Shown here one piece after another: positions 41,701-56,700 of a stretch of 64,000 nucleotides of DNA; positions within the stretch are counted from its first letter, which is position 1; every line of letters begins with the position of its first letter. The position numbers were made by a program, and so were the translations under genes. The DNA comes from Sipunculus nudus (lineage: Eukaryota > Annelida > Sipuncula > Golfingiida > Sipunculidae): contig CM049313.1 of NCBI GenBank assembly GCA_026874595.1, positions 25,294,008-25,358,007 of the forward strand. Direction: 5' to 3'. The notes beneath the pieces are model-generated. The model was not told where the DNA came from. It saw only the letters and a program-made list of their open reading frames with translations, and did not search any database.

Positions 41701-44700
41701 CCTGGTGGTGGAACCCAGAAAACCTTGCTATACAAAGCAGCGGTTAAAACAAAGGAGATCTGGACCACTGCATGAGGAGTCCTGAGGACAGTAAGAGGTG
41801 TGTAACTTCTGAGTTTAAGGACCTGTAGTTATGAAAGCTTACACCGTTGATTTTTCTTTAACCACACAAATGAGTGACATTTCTGGTTTTTATATTATTA
41901 TTACTGAAAGTTTGTGGGACATTTGCTTCAGGGAAGTAAATATTACAGAAGGAATCAAAATATATAAATTACAGAAATTTGGCAAACAATATCACCTGGT
42001 CTGTTGAGGTTTTTACTTTTCTATTATATTTGGAAGATTTAAATTTCTTGAGTGTGAATTAATATGAAATGACAGTACAAGTAACTGAATACCAGTATGT
42101 AACACAAGTTCATGAACCTAAGAAATGAGCTGGAAGAATTCGAGATGCTGTTCTGTAATCAGTCATTTAACAAGTTGCCAGTTAGCTGAATTATCCAATG
42201 ATGGGTTTTGTCTCTTTGATAATGCAAGTTTCTGTTTCAATGTTTCAAGGAGGAAAAACATGTAACTTATCCAATGCCTTTTTAAAAAGATATCTGAATT
42301 AAGTGTTTATAAACAACAAACACACAAATTGGCATTATAGTCAACATAGTATGTTTCAAAAGACATCTTGAAAAAATATGTACCATCAAAAGGTAACACC
42401 GAATTATATTTTATCAATAACAACTGCCACCATCATTAATAAAATTTCCAATTCATTAAATGCTCACTTCTGTGTCCTTCCTTATACAATTCATTAAACA
42501 CTCTCCTGTGTTCTCCTTATACAATTCATTAAACTCTCCTGTGTTCTCCTTATACAATTCATTAAACACTCTCCTGTTTCTCCTTATACAATTCATTGAA
42601 CACTCTCCTGTGTTCTCCTTATACAATTCATTAAACACTCTCCTGTGTTCTCCTTACACAATTCATTAAACACTCTCCTGTGTTCTCCTTATACAATTCA
42701 TTAAACACCCTCCGGTGTTTTCCTTATACAATTCATTAAACACTCTCCTGTGTTCTCCTTATACAATTCATTAAACACTCTCCTGTGTTCTCCTTATACA
42801 ATTCATTAAACACTCTCCTGTGTTCTCCTTATACAATTCATTAAACACTCTCCTGTGTTCTCCTTATACAGTTCATTAAACACTCTGTGTTCTCCTTATA
42901 CAATTCATTAAACACTCTCCTGTGTTCTCCTTATACAATTCATTAAACACTCTCCTGTGTTCTCCTTATACAATTCATTAAACACTCTCCTGTGTTCTCC
43001 TTATACAATTCATTAAACACTCTCCTGTGTTCTCCTTATAAAATTCATTAAACACTCTCCTGTGTTCTCCTTATACAATTCATTAAACACTCTCCTGTGT
43101 TCTCCTTATACAGTTCATTAAACACTCTCCTGTGTTCTCCTTATACAGTTCATCAAACACTCTCCTGTGTTCTCCTTATACAGTTCATTAAACACTCTCC
43201 GGTGCTCTCCTTATACAATTCATTAAACACCCTCCGGTGTTTTCCTTATACAATTCATTAAACACCCTCCGGTGTTCTCCTTATACAATTCATTAAACAC
43301 TCTCCTGTGTTTTCCTTATACAATTCATTAAACACTCACTCCTGTATCCTTCCTTTTACAATTCATGGAATGTCGCTATTAATCATGGAAAATCAGTTTT
43401 TAAGTAAACATAATTCAATAATAATGCTTATCATGACTGTATCAATGTAATATCAAAGTACTTGACACTGTACTCAGTTTCATACATTCAAGATTGATGC
43501 AAAAAGTGTTAATAAGATAATTCTGACTTACCAACTTCTGTGTCTTTTGATCGCCTGTTTTTGTTGTGCACTTTAATGGAGAAAAAGGTAATATCAGGTG
43601 GGATGTCACTGTAACAGAAAAACAAGGATACAATAAAACAGATAATATTGGACATGCAGAGTTACCTGCTGGGTAACATAATGAATACATCATGATGAAT
43701 TAATGACACTGCAACAATCATATCCACTCTAAATTCCAAACGGGCAGGAAATATTCTGGAAGTACCAATGTTTCAATCAACAATAATTTACATCTTTAAC
43801 TCAGCAAATGCACACTGAAATTAATTAATTAAAGATAATTTATGTAAATCATACAAACATTGTCAAATTACAATCATTGTCAACCCTAGATTGTCAATCA
43901 GTGGTGGGATACAAGGACTGGCCTGATGTATATCATTATATTTGACAATGAAGACAAGTCAATAACAAACAAAAGCATCTTCATGAACTGGAAAGCAAAG
44001 TCAAAAGTTTTAAAATAAAATTATTCCTAACCAGTGTCCCACAGAAAATAATGCTTGTAAGTCTGTCAAAATATTTCAAGGTAAGTTACTTGAAACATAG
44101 CCTTTTTGCTGACTTTATCTTGACATTGCATGTTTTCTAATTCAACAAAATATGAGTTACCACACACCCAGACACATTCATTCAGACAAACTGAAGTGTC
44201 TAAGGTCTTTCTGGTGTGCACCTGCTAAAAAAGCCATTCTTCATATTCCATCCACTCCTGGCAGCTGCATGGTTTTGTTTAGTCTGTCATATATACAGCT
44301 ATTAAGCTAACTTTTCATACAGATGTACAAAAAGTGCCAACAAATTTGAATATTTCATATAAATTTTTATCGAAGTTGAAGTTAAAGTTTATTAGCCTGT
44401 TTCCACCACATATGATCAAGATTTTTTGGGGTACAGGATCTGTCAACAGGTTCTAAATAAAATAAAAGTACTGATATTTGACAGGTCCCCAATAAGTATT
44501 GTTGATGGAACTGGGTGGAGACAATGTTACACTAGGTGTGACGATGGACTAACAGCACTGAACAAAACACCAATCTACTTACTCCAGTATGAACTCTTCA
44601 CCCCATATAACTGGATCTGTGACTACCTTGGCTTGTGTCCGACAAACTTTGATATCATTGAGACACACAATACAAAAAGGGTTGGTGAAGTGCTTGCTTA

Positions 44701-47700
44701 ACTTCTTGGCATCTTTACAACATATATGGAGACTTCGCAGCTGTTTGAGAGGAGACACTGTGTTCTGGGGAGACACTTTTGGCACAGTGTTCTGGCAGTA
44801 CTGCTTCAGCTCATGAACCCATCTCTGAAAAAAATTAAAACCAAGCATTCAAAATCAACTATAAACAAATTTTAAATGATGAAAGGGGTTTAACTCCTGA
44901 ACCTGGGGTCGAATAACTAACAATTACTCTGAAGCACATGTGAGAAAGGCTTCGCCTAATGGATACTGCTGACAGCACATAAATAATCCCTTTGAATTAT
45001 TATTTTAAAAAGAAATTTTTGCAAGTATTCTTGGGATATTTGGTAAAAGACACTGTATTATGTAGACCTAAAGGTAAAATTTGACAATTATAGAAAGGTA
45101 ATGTTCTGGAATGACCTCATTTTGGAAGTATAAAGAAATGGCCATTAATGATATAAAAGGTACATGGAAAATTGTGAAGTACCATTTGGACTCATTTGGT
45201 TAATACAGATGGTGCCACTTTCAAAATCCATTAACATACAAGTCATGATCAATATGCCTGTAGAATGTGATGCTAACAGCTGTAGCAGTTCCTGTGATAT
45301 TTGAGAACACATGTAACGTAAGTGTGCAAACACCTGAGATTCTAAAGTTCACCATGGTATGAAGAGATAAAATTTAAATATTTTCTAACTGATTCAGGAA
45401 AAGTGAAAAATACCTGCATGTGAAAATCACAAATCAGGCACATGTTCAATATGGCTGTAAAATTTAGTCATGATGAGTGCATGGGATTTTGAAATATTTT
45501 GATAAAAATTTTGCACCACACACAACATGAAGCTGTAAAATTTCACAATCAGCACATTTGAGTTCTGCTGTGAAAAAGTGATTTTGAAAATACCCTCATT
45601 AAAGTTACGCTCATTAAACTGACAGCCAGACAACCGGACAGAACGGCCACTGACAAAGGCCCATCACTACAGAGTAGCATGACTGAAAGTCAGTTGAGCT
45701 AAAAAATTGAATAAACAATTGTAAATAAAAGACATGCATCCTTTCTAATCCCCCCCCCCCAATTTTGGCTTTCGAATTTCCAAGATGCCTATTAAATGGG
45801 TTAAGAACCTGGAAGTACACAAAGTGCATGGAAGTTTACAAAGTACATGGAAGTACACCAAGAACATGAAAGTACACCAAGTATATGGAAGTACACCAAG
45901 TACATGGAAGTACACCAAGTACATGGAAGTACACCAAGTACATGGAAGTACACCAAGAACATGGAAGTACACCAAGTTCATGGAAGTACACCAAGAACAT
46001 GGAAGTACACCAAGAACATGGAAGTATACAAGTACATGGAAGTACACCAAGTACATGGAAGTACACCAAGTACATGGAAGTACACCAAGTACATGGAAGT
46101 ACACCAAGAACATGAAAGTACACCAAGTGCATGGAAGTACACCAAGAACATGGAAGTACACCAAGAACATGACAGTACACAAAGTACATGGAAGTATACA
46201 AGTACATGGAAGTACACCAAGAACATGGAAGTATACAAGTACATGGAAGTACACCAAGTACATGGAAGTACACCAAGTACATGGAAGTACATCAAGTACA
46301 TGGAAGTACACCAAGTACATGGAAGTACACCAAGAACATGGAAGTACACCAAGAACATGACAGTACACAAAGTACATGGAAGTATACAAGTACATGGAAG
46401 TACACCAAGTACATGGAAGTACACCAAGTACATGGAAGTGCACCAAGTACATGGAAGTACACCAAGAACATGAAAGTACACCAAGTGCATGGAAGTACAC
46501 CAAGAACATGGAAGTACACCAAGAACATGACAGTACACAAAGTACATGGAAGTATACAAGTACATGGAAGTACACCAAGAACATGGAAGTATACAAGTAC
46601 ATGGAAGTACACCAAGTACATGGAAGTACACCAAGTACATGGAAGTACATCAAGTACATGGAAGTACACCAAGTACATGGAAGTACACCAAGAACATGGA
46701 AGTACACCAAGAACATGACAGTACACAAAGTACATGGAAGTATACAAGTACATGGAAGTACACCAAGTACATGGAAGTACACCAAGTACATGGAAGTGCA
46801 CCAAGTACATGGAAGTACACCAAGTACATGGAAGTACACCAAGAACATGGAAGTACACCATGAACATGACAGTACACAAAGATCATGGAAGTATACAAGT
46901 ACATGGAAAAGCACCTAGTACATGGAAGTACACCAAGTACATGGAAAAGCACCTAGTTCATGGAAGTATACCAAGTACATGGTAGTAAACCAAGTTCACG
47001 TGATGTGGCCTGTGTTCTCTTACCTGAGCACTGTCTGATGACTCAGCACAAAGATAGTACGTGTCAGACTCCTGGTTTAAGGCACTCACTACCAACTGGA
47101 AACAATTGGGTCTGAAAATAAAACAAATTCTAAACATTACCTGACTATGTCACCTTGTTAGTGAACAAAAATATTTTATAGATTTTTTTTATAAAAAGGT
47201 GTCAATTTGATTAAAAGATACATTGTACACCCTTTTAGTGCAAGTTTGTGTAAACCAATCCTTTATCAAACTTCCTGAAAGGTATGTGTTGTCTAAAATA
47301 ACAAGGGACCTATGGGTCACTGTGCTCAGCTGACGTTAACCTTGAAGGTAAAAATCTAAAATAATATCAAATGGAGATAAAGTGTAAGAGGAAGAGGTAA
47401 TAAAGGCCATGGTTGGTTTATATGATTGGTTTGTATTGATGAGCAAGAAATTGTTGCAAATAATATTTTGTGACCTGACCATGTGTTTCCTAATGTTGAA
47501 ACTGAAGCATGTGAGCAGTTTGTGAACAAATGATCTGTACAATTACCATGATCATTAGTTGGCTTTTCGATTAACTGTTGACATTTCAGTAGTTTACACA
47601 TTTGTTCAATCAAATCTTTTTTTTGTATAATATATATTATTAAATATATGTTTTTTTTTATGAAATGTATACAGTTGAAATATAACTAATTAACAACATA

Positions 47701-50700
47701 AAACATGGCAAACAAAGCCTGATCTCAAATTCTGCTGATGCAGGAAAATAATGAACAAATGTTTGTAATAAATCCTCATTTTTTTATCACATCAATTTTT
47801 TTTTAATTTAAGTTTATATTTCTATACATTTTCAATATAACATATATATCTGAATATAAAAGTTGATTCATAATCCTCAATTGCATCATCATAAATCCAA
47901 TCTTGTCAGATAATACCACATCATGCATACCAAAGGTTAATTAATTTTTACCACAAACATACATCTTTTAAATCTGCAAACCAATAAATATCTAAAAAAA
48001 ATACTTGATTTAGATTTCACAATTTTTAATTGTGTCTTTATTTATCCATAATGTGTTTCATATTTTATCATAATTTAAGCATACTGATGGGTTCCATTAT
48101 GATTGGTAAAATCATTTAAAAGAAAAATGATTTCTTTAAAAATGCTACATTACACAACATTGCATCTTCTGGATAACACCTTGAATTACTTTTTCAAGGA
48201 AAGATTTTACATATCAGAGTGGAAACAGCATTACAATTAAGGAGATACAGTGAACACTTGGTGGGTTGGGTTTGCAGGGGGGGGGGGGGGGTGATTGGGG
48301 TGGTGATATGAGAATAACTGTACACCTGTCACAGCAGGGGATCTCCCCCAGTGACTGTAACAAATCAGAAACCCTGGCATAGCTGACTTCCAGTGACCTG
48401 GAGTGGGACCCTGCATCTGTAATCTGTAATCAAAGCAAATGACTACAATAGAGCCTCAAGAAAAAAATCAAAAACTAGCTTAATTTTCAAGCTTTTACTT
48501 CCAAATTTCCGATTTAAACAAATTAAATATTTATGTTTACATGCTGTGAAAATTAAATCAATGGCACTTACAGGAAAAAAACGTGCCATGGTCAAAGTTG
48601 GGCAAAATTTAAGGTACTGATTTTATATTTATGTTAATTACTTAAAAAACTTACAAAATCCAGATCTAATTTTAGGTAAACAATTGAATCTTAATTAAAC
48701 ATAGTTATATATTTGGGAAAATAGACTCTAGTTTCAAAATTTTTCATGTTAAGTGAGTAAATATTTTTCCTGATTTTTTACAAAGTCCATTATATTTGGG
48801 CCCATAACTTAAAGAATTTATACTTAACAGACTTAATTTCTGGCACATACATAGGAACTATATAGAAGAATATTTATGGTAAATATGAGGAAAAACAGAT
48901 GAGTGGTTTTGATATTAGGCAGTCCTGAAGTGTGAAAATAGGATTTTAATAAAAAATTGAGGTTTTTCCTTAATTTCTCAAAGGAACGAAGTCGCAAAGA
49001 CCCAGTTTTCGGCTTGGTAGGAGATCTTGGGGACATCTAACATTATGCTGAATTTTGGATTCCTAGGTCTTACGGTTTCAAAACGTGCCACATCTACAGA
49101 CTGACGGACAGACGGACGGATGGACAGACGGACGGACGACGGACAATGGACCACGACTATAGCTCAGATGACTTATAGTCAGCTGAGCTAATAAATATAG
49201 CCTAAGGCCTGTTGGAGGTGTACTGTGTGAATTTATCAATTTATTATCCACCAGATGCTGCATTGTCTTAACCAATCAACAAATTACATGCCCTAGAAGA
49301 ACATCATTGTTCAATCAATCAATGTATTATAAGCTTGTTAGAGCCATAATCTTAAAATTATGCATAAAATTATACTCCCTGTATGAGCTATATTTCTGTC
49401 AAATGAAATAATTATACAAGTTTTATTACTATGATTATATACAGATGACTGAATCATTATTTTGAAAGAATTGTCTAATTTATATGACTTCAAGGTTTTA
49501 AATAAAGAAAATGTGAAGGCCCTGATGCAGGCATTTTCAACACACAGTGGGTCAGCAGAGTCACAGGGCTATCTGGTTAGAATATTCAGGATACAGGAAT
49601 TCATATTCAAATTAAATCAGGTACCCAATACACATGTACCAAATAGTAACAAAGGAGGTTCTGGAAATGTTAATTTGCAATTTACATCTAGATATATCTG
49701 GGAAGAATGCTGGTCTTTTTAAAGGCTGTTTTGGGTAATATTATTGTGCAAAGTGAGAGCAACATTTGCTGGGCCATTTTCAAGTTCCAATAAGATAACA
49801 GAGCTTCAACATTTTTAAGATCATTGATCCAATTAATGGAGAATCATTGATAACAACCCCAGCTGTACTGCTGTAGTGATCAGAACCCAGCACTGACACT
49901 AGCTCACTCAGGTCACCCACTCAGCAAGACCACCTGCATGGTCAGCTTAAGGGTCAGTTATTGTTATTTAAGACACCTGTGGCCATTGCCTTAATGGCCT
50001 GCGACTGATATTAGATAATAAAGCCTGGCAGGGATAGATTAAAGAGTGGCAGTAACTTTTAAGTGCAGCAGCAAGGAATAAAAGTGGTGGTGTGTTGTGG
50101 AGAACACTGCATATGTCTGTCAAAATTCTTAATTTCTCACTCTTTAAATGATCTTAAAAGAATTATAGACTAACTAAAATGACTTATGACATCTCTTATA
50201 ATTCTAAATCTTTAGTTATGTTATCATCCTTCAAGGTCACTAAGTTAATAAAGAAGAATAAAGGTGTGATATTCTATGGTCCTTGTGATAGGTCCCTGTG
50301 ACTCGTTTCCATGACGGCATGTTTTCCTATCAGTGACTGGTTCATGTCAGGGTCACGCTATCATCCATACTGCAAAAACTTGATTTGAAGGGGCTGACAT
50401 GTCAAAAACTACCAAGAAAATATGAGTTCATCATTCGCAGCAATGACTGGCCATATTAGTTGTCAGCAAACAGATGCATGCTTAATGCCTTTGATCACCT
50501 TTGATTTAAAGCAAAACTAACCCCAGCCCTGGTGAGATGTCATGACCCATAACCATCCATGTGTGTAACTCCTGGCAACACAAATCATTATCACTGTCAC
50601 TTTATGGACAACACAATGAATAACAAGAATTTCTATATATCACAATAAAAGTCACACCTTACAAAGTTGAATTTAAGTGGAGTGGAAATGTGTTTGGTAT

Positions 50701-53700
50701 TGTAGCCATGGCTACCTGTCTCATTAATGAGAACAATTGTTGTGGTGAGAAGTGTCACAGATTCAGAACATAATTGCGGTTACAACATATTTATGTTGAC
50801 ATATGTCCTGCGGTTACAACATATTTATGTTGACATATGTCCTGGCAGCCATTTGTATGTTTGTTAGCAGTGGTGATTTTAACTGTTGGGAGGACAAAAG
50901 TGTCCATTGTCCTGAATAGCAGGGTGCCCCATCCAGAGTGGTTCTTTCATTAGTAAAAATATTTGTTCACCCCAAAGACTGTCCATTGTATGGGGGTGTC
51001 TGCAGCCTGGGGTTTCAGTGTATACTGGAGATGATAAAGCTATCAGAAACTGGCCAGCAGTCTCATATGATGCCTACACTGGCTTCAAATTTTTGTTCTT
51101 GTTAATATCTGCTTAAATTTTCTTTGAATTTTATATGAAATTGCGAGTAAAGAAGGGCCAAGGTTTAAGGAACAATTGCTTAATTTTTCAGACATGTCAA
51201 TAAATGTTCGTGGCAGATCTTGATGAGGATCAGTTGAGGCCTTGTTGGAGGTATACACCCAGAGATGAGAGCTTAATATTTGCCTTTTGTGAGATCTGTA
51301 TGCCATGTCAGTCTGCTGAGAGGTGGACCATAATAAACAAGACATTGGTTGAACAAGTGCACACTCCTACCTTCCAAAGAAACTATCGTGGACTGGGTAT
51401 ATGGAGCTATCCCTCAGCTCTAACAGACCTTTTGGTTTGGTTCTCTGAAACAAAAAATAAAATAAGTGATTCATGGGTGATGGCAATCATCTGTAGCTGT
51501 AGCTGGTAAGCTCTGCATGTGAATCTATCTTACACATGGTTAAATTACACAGAAATCACTTCTTAGTTAAACATTCTTTATGTTTATATATTTGCTGACA
51601 CTATGTAACTGCTGTGCTAATACCCTCTTATGAATGCAGTCTGTCATTCTAAAACTTAACTTTTCTCCTGCTGGGGGGATAATTTTGCATGGGGTTACCA
51701 GTCTCACGAATCCTATTAACATATTAAAGATTAACAGGCACAGCAAATTTCAAGGCTATCCAAGCAGTAATCACTGAAATATGTCTTTGAATGAATTTTT
51801 ACTTGAAATATATCAAATGCAGTGAAATTCAACAACAGTTTATGACATTTGTAACATATAATTGAACAAATTATGAACAAACTTTCCAAGGTGAAAGTTA
51901 TATAAGTGTTTTGCATTCTCTCAAACTGGATGAGTCAATTTTATTCAAATTTTATGACAGTAATATTTAATTTGATGAGGTTCATTATCACTGACGTGCA
52001 GTATTTACAGGCTAATACAGTGGAATGCATGTACAAAGTTCATCTCAAATTAAATAATTTAAGGAGTACTAACAGCACACAAAGTTCCAAAGAAATGTAA
52101 TTCACAAATACATGAAAAAGTACACATAAATGATTCAAAATAAGGTAGATACTGTTAACTTCAGGTATTACCAGTCACAAATTTGGTTGATCAAATGTCC
52201 AAACAACAACAAACAAGGGACCCATGGGTCACGGCGCTCAGCTGATCGTGATTGGACTATAAATGTTTCTCCACTGTGATACTATATCGAGTCGACAAGC
52301 TTATGAAAATTATGGACATGTTAGGCTATTATAAAGGAATGTAATGTAATATGTGAGTAAATGATAAATGAAATTACCTGACTGATGGATTAATAGAGTC
52401 AAATATAGTGGTTTATTTTTTATTTATTTAGGAGGGGTTGAAAATTGTGATATATTTGAGCAAATATGAATGCAATGACAGCAGTAATAAGCAGTAGTAG
52501 AATGATGAATAGGCTATTTGTTGAAGGATCTAAAGTGTATGGTAGTCTGCAAGCTTTCAATTTGACAGATATGATTTTATGATTAACTATGCTGATGAAG
52601 TGATTTATGAATTTGTGACTGTATGACACAATATCTCTTTAGTCTTGACAAGGTACATTACTGTGATGCCCACTATGTCTACATATTACACAATATTGAC
52701 ATAATTTCTGGCATGTACATAGGTACCTATGGACGAACAGTTATACAAAATATTAAAGTATGAATATATCTGATTCATCTTGTTCTTGCTTACTGAGGCT
52801 GACTTTGGGATGGGGTTCGGAGAAGGGAAAAGTGAGGGCAGCAAGAAGGTGGATGTAGAAATATTCTATTGTAATGTTTTTCATTTATATAAGAATATGA
52901 AAAGCTAAGAGGAAAGGGGCCTTCCTACTTGGTTATAGTAAAGTTCTAAATATATGATTGCAAACTAATACTGACATGACTGTCATGAAGAAAAACAGTA
53001 AAATTTTTAGATACTTTGATGCATATGAAAATTTACAGGAAATGGACAGGCAAGTGGACAGAATGGACTAATACATTTATTTCACTTTCAAGGGAATAAT
53101 GCATTTAAGTTTATATATAATCCTATTTTTTTTAAGCATATCCACTTTTTCCATTAAGAAGTTTTTATCTGAATCATTTTTTATTAACAGGTTTTATAAA
53201 TTTTTAATAAAAAAACCTGAAAATATAAGTTAAAATATTAGAATTGTTGCAAAAGTTGCAATCATTATATATACAGAGTAAAAAACTGAAACTATAAGTT
53301 AAAATATTAGAATTGTTGCAAAAGTTGCAATCATCATATATCCAGAGTGTAGCTCTTATTTGGTCATATTATGCATACACATATATTTTATTATTTTTAA
53401 ATCATGTTTAAACTGAATTTAAAAGAAAATAATGCCACAACATGGCATCTACAAGAATATTCTTTGAATCACTATTAAAAAGTTTTGCACATTGGAGTTT
53501 TCAGTACATGCTTAATTTTATTCACCAAAATAAAATAAAAGTAAATTTGATAAAATAAAACATCTTTTCAAATAAAGTATACACACTGTTGGTTGAATGA
53601 GGGACAAACAATATCATTGTGCTAATTACTATCCCAGTTTTAATTTATTACTTGAATTAATAGTCAATTTCACACCTGGTGAAGTTTTTACTCTTCTGAA

Positions 53701-56700
53701 GTAAGGAATTACTTGTCTGATGAACACCCACACTTTCATAGCAATACACCACTCTGTGGACACAATTAAATGTACAATTTAATCATTGTAACCCTGGTGG
53801 TACAATACAAAATCTAAAATGTAGCATAGCCTAGAATAAGATTGAATCAAATACAGAAAATAATAACATTCATCTAGTTTAGGCACCATCTGGGGGGGGG
53901 GGGGGAGTGCAGGGCAGAGGGGAAGCCTGCTGGTAGTGGCCAGGCTGAGCCAAGGCAAGCTGCCTGGGGTGGGTTACATAATGCAAGTGAAGGCTGTACT
54001 ACTAGGTGGGCTAGATGTAAACAACACTTGACATGGTGTATGAAAACATGAATAAAAGCTATTCTTTCCAATCAATTTCTTTGAAATTTCAGATTTTAAA
54101 GGATTAAATCCTTATGTATATATGCTGTGAAAATTAAATCAACAGTGCCAAAGTTGGACAAAATTTAAGGTATTGATTTTTTATTTATGCTAATAACTTG
54201 AAAAATTTGCAAAATTCAGATCTAATTTTGGGTAAACAATTGAATCTTGATTAAATAAAGTTATATTCCTGAAAAAAAGTCTCTAGGTTCAGCAATTCTC
54301 ATGTTAGGTGAGTAAATATATTTCCTGATTTTTAAAAAAAATGCATTATGTTTTGGCCCACAACTTCAAAATAATACCCAATACTGACCTAATTTTTTGT
54401 ATGTTCATAGAAAATGTATGAAAGAATGTGAATACTAAATATGATCAAAAACAGATCAATGGTTTTGATATTAGGCAGCCTTGAAGTGTAACAATGGCTT
54501 TTTTTATGGAAAACAGAGTTTTTTTTCCTTAATATCTCTAAGGAACGAAGTCCTAATGACCCAAATTTCGGTATGGTAGGAGATTTTGGGGACATCTAAA
54601 ATTATGCCAACAGCCTGGGGAGCATAGAGATGTGCACTGGATGACCTACAGTCATCAAAGTGGACTGCTTGACAATGTAAGGGAAAACAACAAGAGCCTC
54701 CAAAAAAATTCAATAACTAGCCTAATTTTGCAGCTTTTATTTTCAATTTTCAGATTTTAACAGATTAAATCCTTATGTATACATGCTGTGAAAATTAAAT
54801 CAGCAGTACTTACAGGAAAAAAAAGTGCCAAAGTTGGGCAAAATTTAAGGTACCAATTTTATATTTTTGCCAATATTTAAAAAAATTTAACAGATTTTGA
54901 TCTAATTTTTGGTATACAATTAAATTTTGATTAATTAAAGTTGTATTACTGGAAAAAAGTCCCTAACTTTAACACTTTTGGTCTTAAGTGACCAAATATC
55001 TTCCTGATTTTTTTACAAAGTCCATTATGTTTGGGCCCATAACTTTTTTAAATTATATAATACTAACTTAATATCTGGCATGTACTTTGGAACTATATAG
55101 AGGATATATATTGGGAAATATGAAGATAACCAGATGAGTGGTTTTGATATTATGCAGTCCTGAAGTGTGAAAATAGATTTCTAATAAAAAATTGAGGTTT
55201 TTACTTAATACCTCGAAGGAACGAAGTCCTATTGACCCAATTTTCGGCATGGTAGGAGATTTTGGGGACATCTAACTGTATGCCGAATTTCAGATTCGTA
55301 GGTCCAATGGTGTCGAAACGTGCCAGTCTTACGGACGGACATCCGGACGGACGGACGACAGACAATGGACCACGACTATAGCTCAGATGACTTATAGTCA
55401 GCTGAGCTAAAAACTATTACTGATTTTTTATTGTTTTAATGAGAAACTAGATATTTCTAGGCAATTAACCCCCCTCCCCTGAGCCCTTGATAAGATGCAT
55501 CTAACCTGTAAGTTTGGTGACTTTACCAACAGTTTGAGTTATTGCCGTAATTTCATTTCAACATTATTGCTGCTGTGACCTTGAAAAAATGTATCAAGGT
55601 CATTCATGTTCAAATTTGACCTAGCCATTGATAAGATGCATCAAACTTGTGGGTTTGGTGACTGTACCTCAAATTCTTACAAAGTTATTCCGTTTAAACA
55701 TCATTTTAGCAAGAAACAACATTAGGTGGTGCCACCTGTCTTCTGCAGAAAGCAATGCTATCAAAGATCTTATGTAAATTAGATTTTTGGACAAATCCAT
55801 GCATCCCTCAGTGAGATATTAAAGTTAACATCATTTCAGCGTTTTCGCCTCTGTGACCTTGAAAAATGCATAAAGGTCAGCCATATTCGAACTTGGCCTA
55901 GCCCTTGATTGGATGCATGAAATATTTTTTGAGTTATTGCGCCTACAAGATTTATATGCAGCAGCGCCGGAACCGTCATTAAAACATAGTATCCCCCGAC
56001 TTTGTATGGGGATACAATTAAGAGCTAGTAATTAATAATTATTTTTGAATTAATTAAGAATGGACAGTATCATTCAAGCCATATGACTGCTCAAGTGTCA
56101 CAGCCACCCTGCATCAGCAGGAAAACAATTTATTATCTTGACCTTTGACAAAATTATTTATTTTTAAGTGGTGACAAAATTAGAATAAGTATGGTAGGTA
56201 CAATCTGTGTCCAACAGCCATGTGCTGAGAGAAAATTTAATATCTTTTTCTAAGTTTAATTGGTTCAGCCATTTAAAATATCAACATAATTTCTGTTAGG
56301 TCTAAAACAATATATGCTTAATGGAATCTGAAATGGAGTTAATCTTTTGTCATTTTATTTAGGTGAAATTCCAAGAACAAAATTCTACCTTTGAGGAGAG
56401 TCATATTTCTATCTTTTGCATATGTATATTTATGAAAGGTTGAAATAAAAGAAAGACTCGGCAAATATTGATAATTTGTTCACTCTTAGAAAACCCATGG
56501 CTATCTGAAAAAGTAACGTTCAGAGGGATATGGTGAAGTACCTTTTGATTTTCAAAGAAGTATAGTTGCTGCTCTGTGTCATTCAGAACAAAATACATGC
56601 CTTTCCATTTCTTGTTCTTCTGACCTGAATAAAAAATAGTCAAGCTGTAAAGACTCACTTCAAAACATCTTTTTTTCTGCACTGAAAAACTGTTTACATT

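Noticed and set aside
44426-44816. Plus-strand frames of 91 and 75 codons
   Set aside because: They are the antisense shadow of RASA1 exon 8 and its flank.
45745-46985. Open frames up to 389 codons on both strands
   Set aside because: By-product of the 19-bp minisatellite lacking stop codons in several frames.
56401-56541. Extension of RASA1 exon 5 beyond 56542
   Set aside because: The frame stays open, but the sequence loses PH similarity and only the gtactt donor at 56541 gives the phase needed for exon 6.
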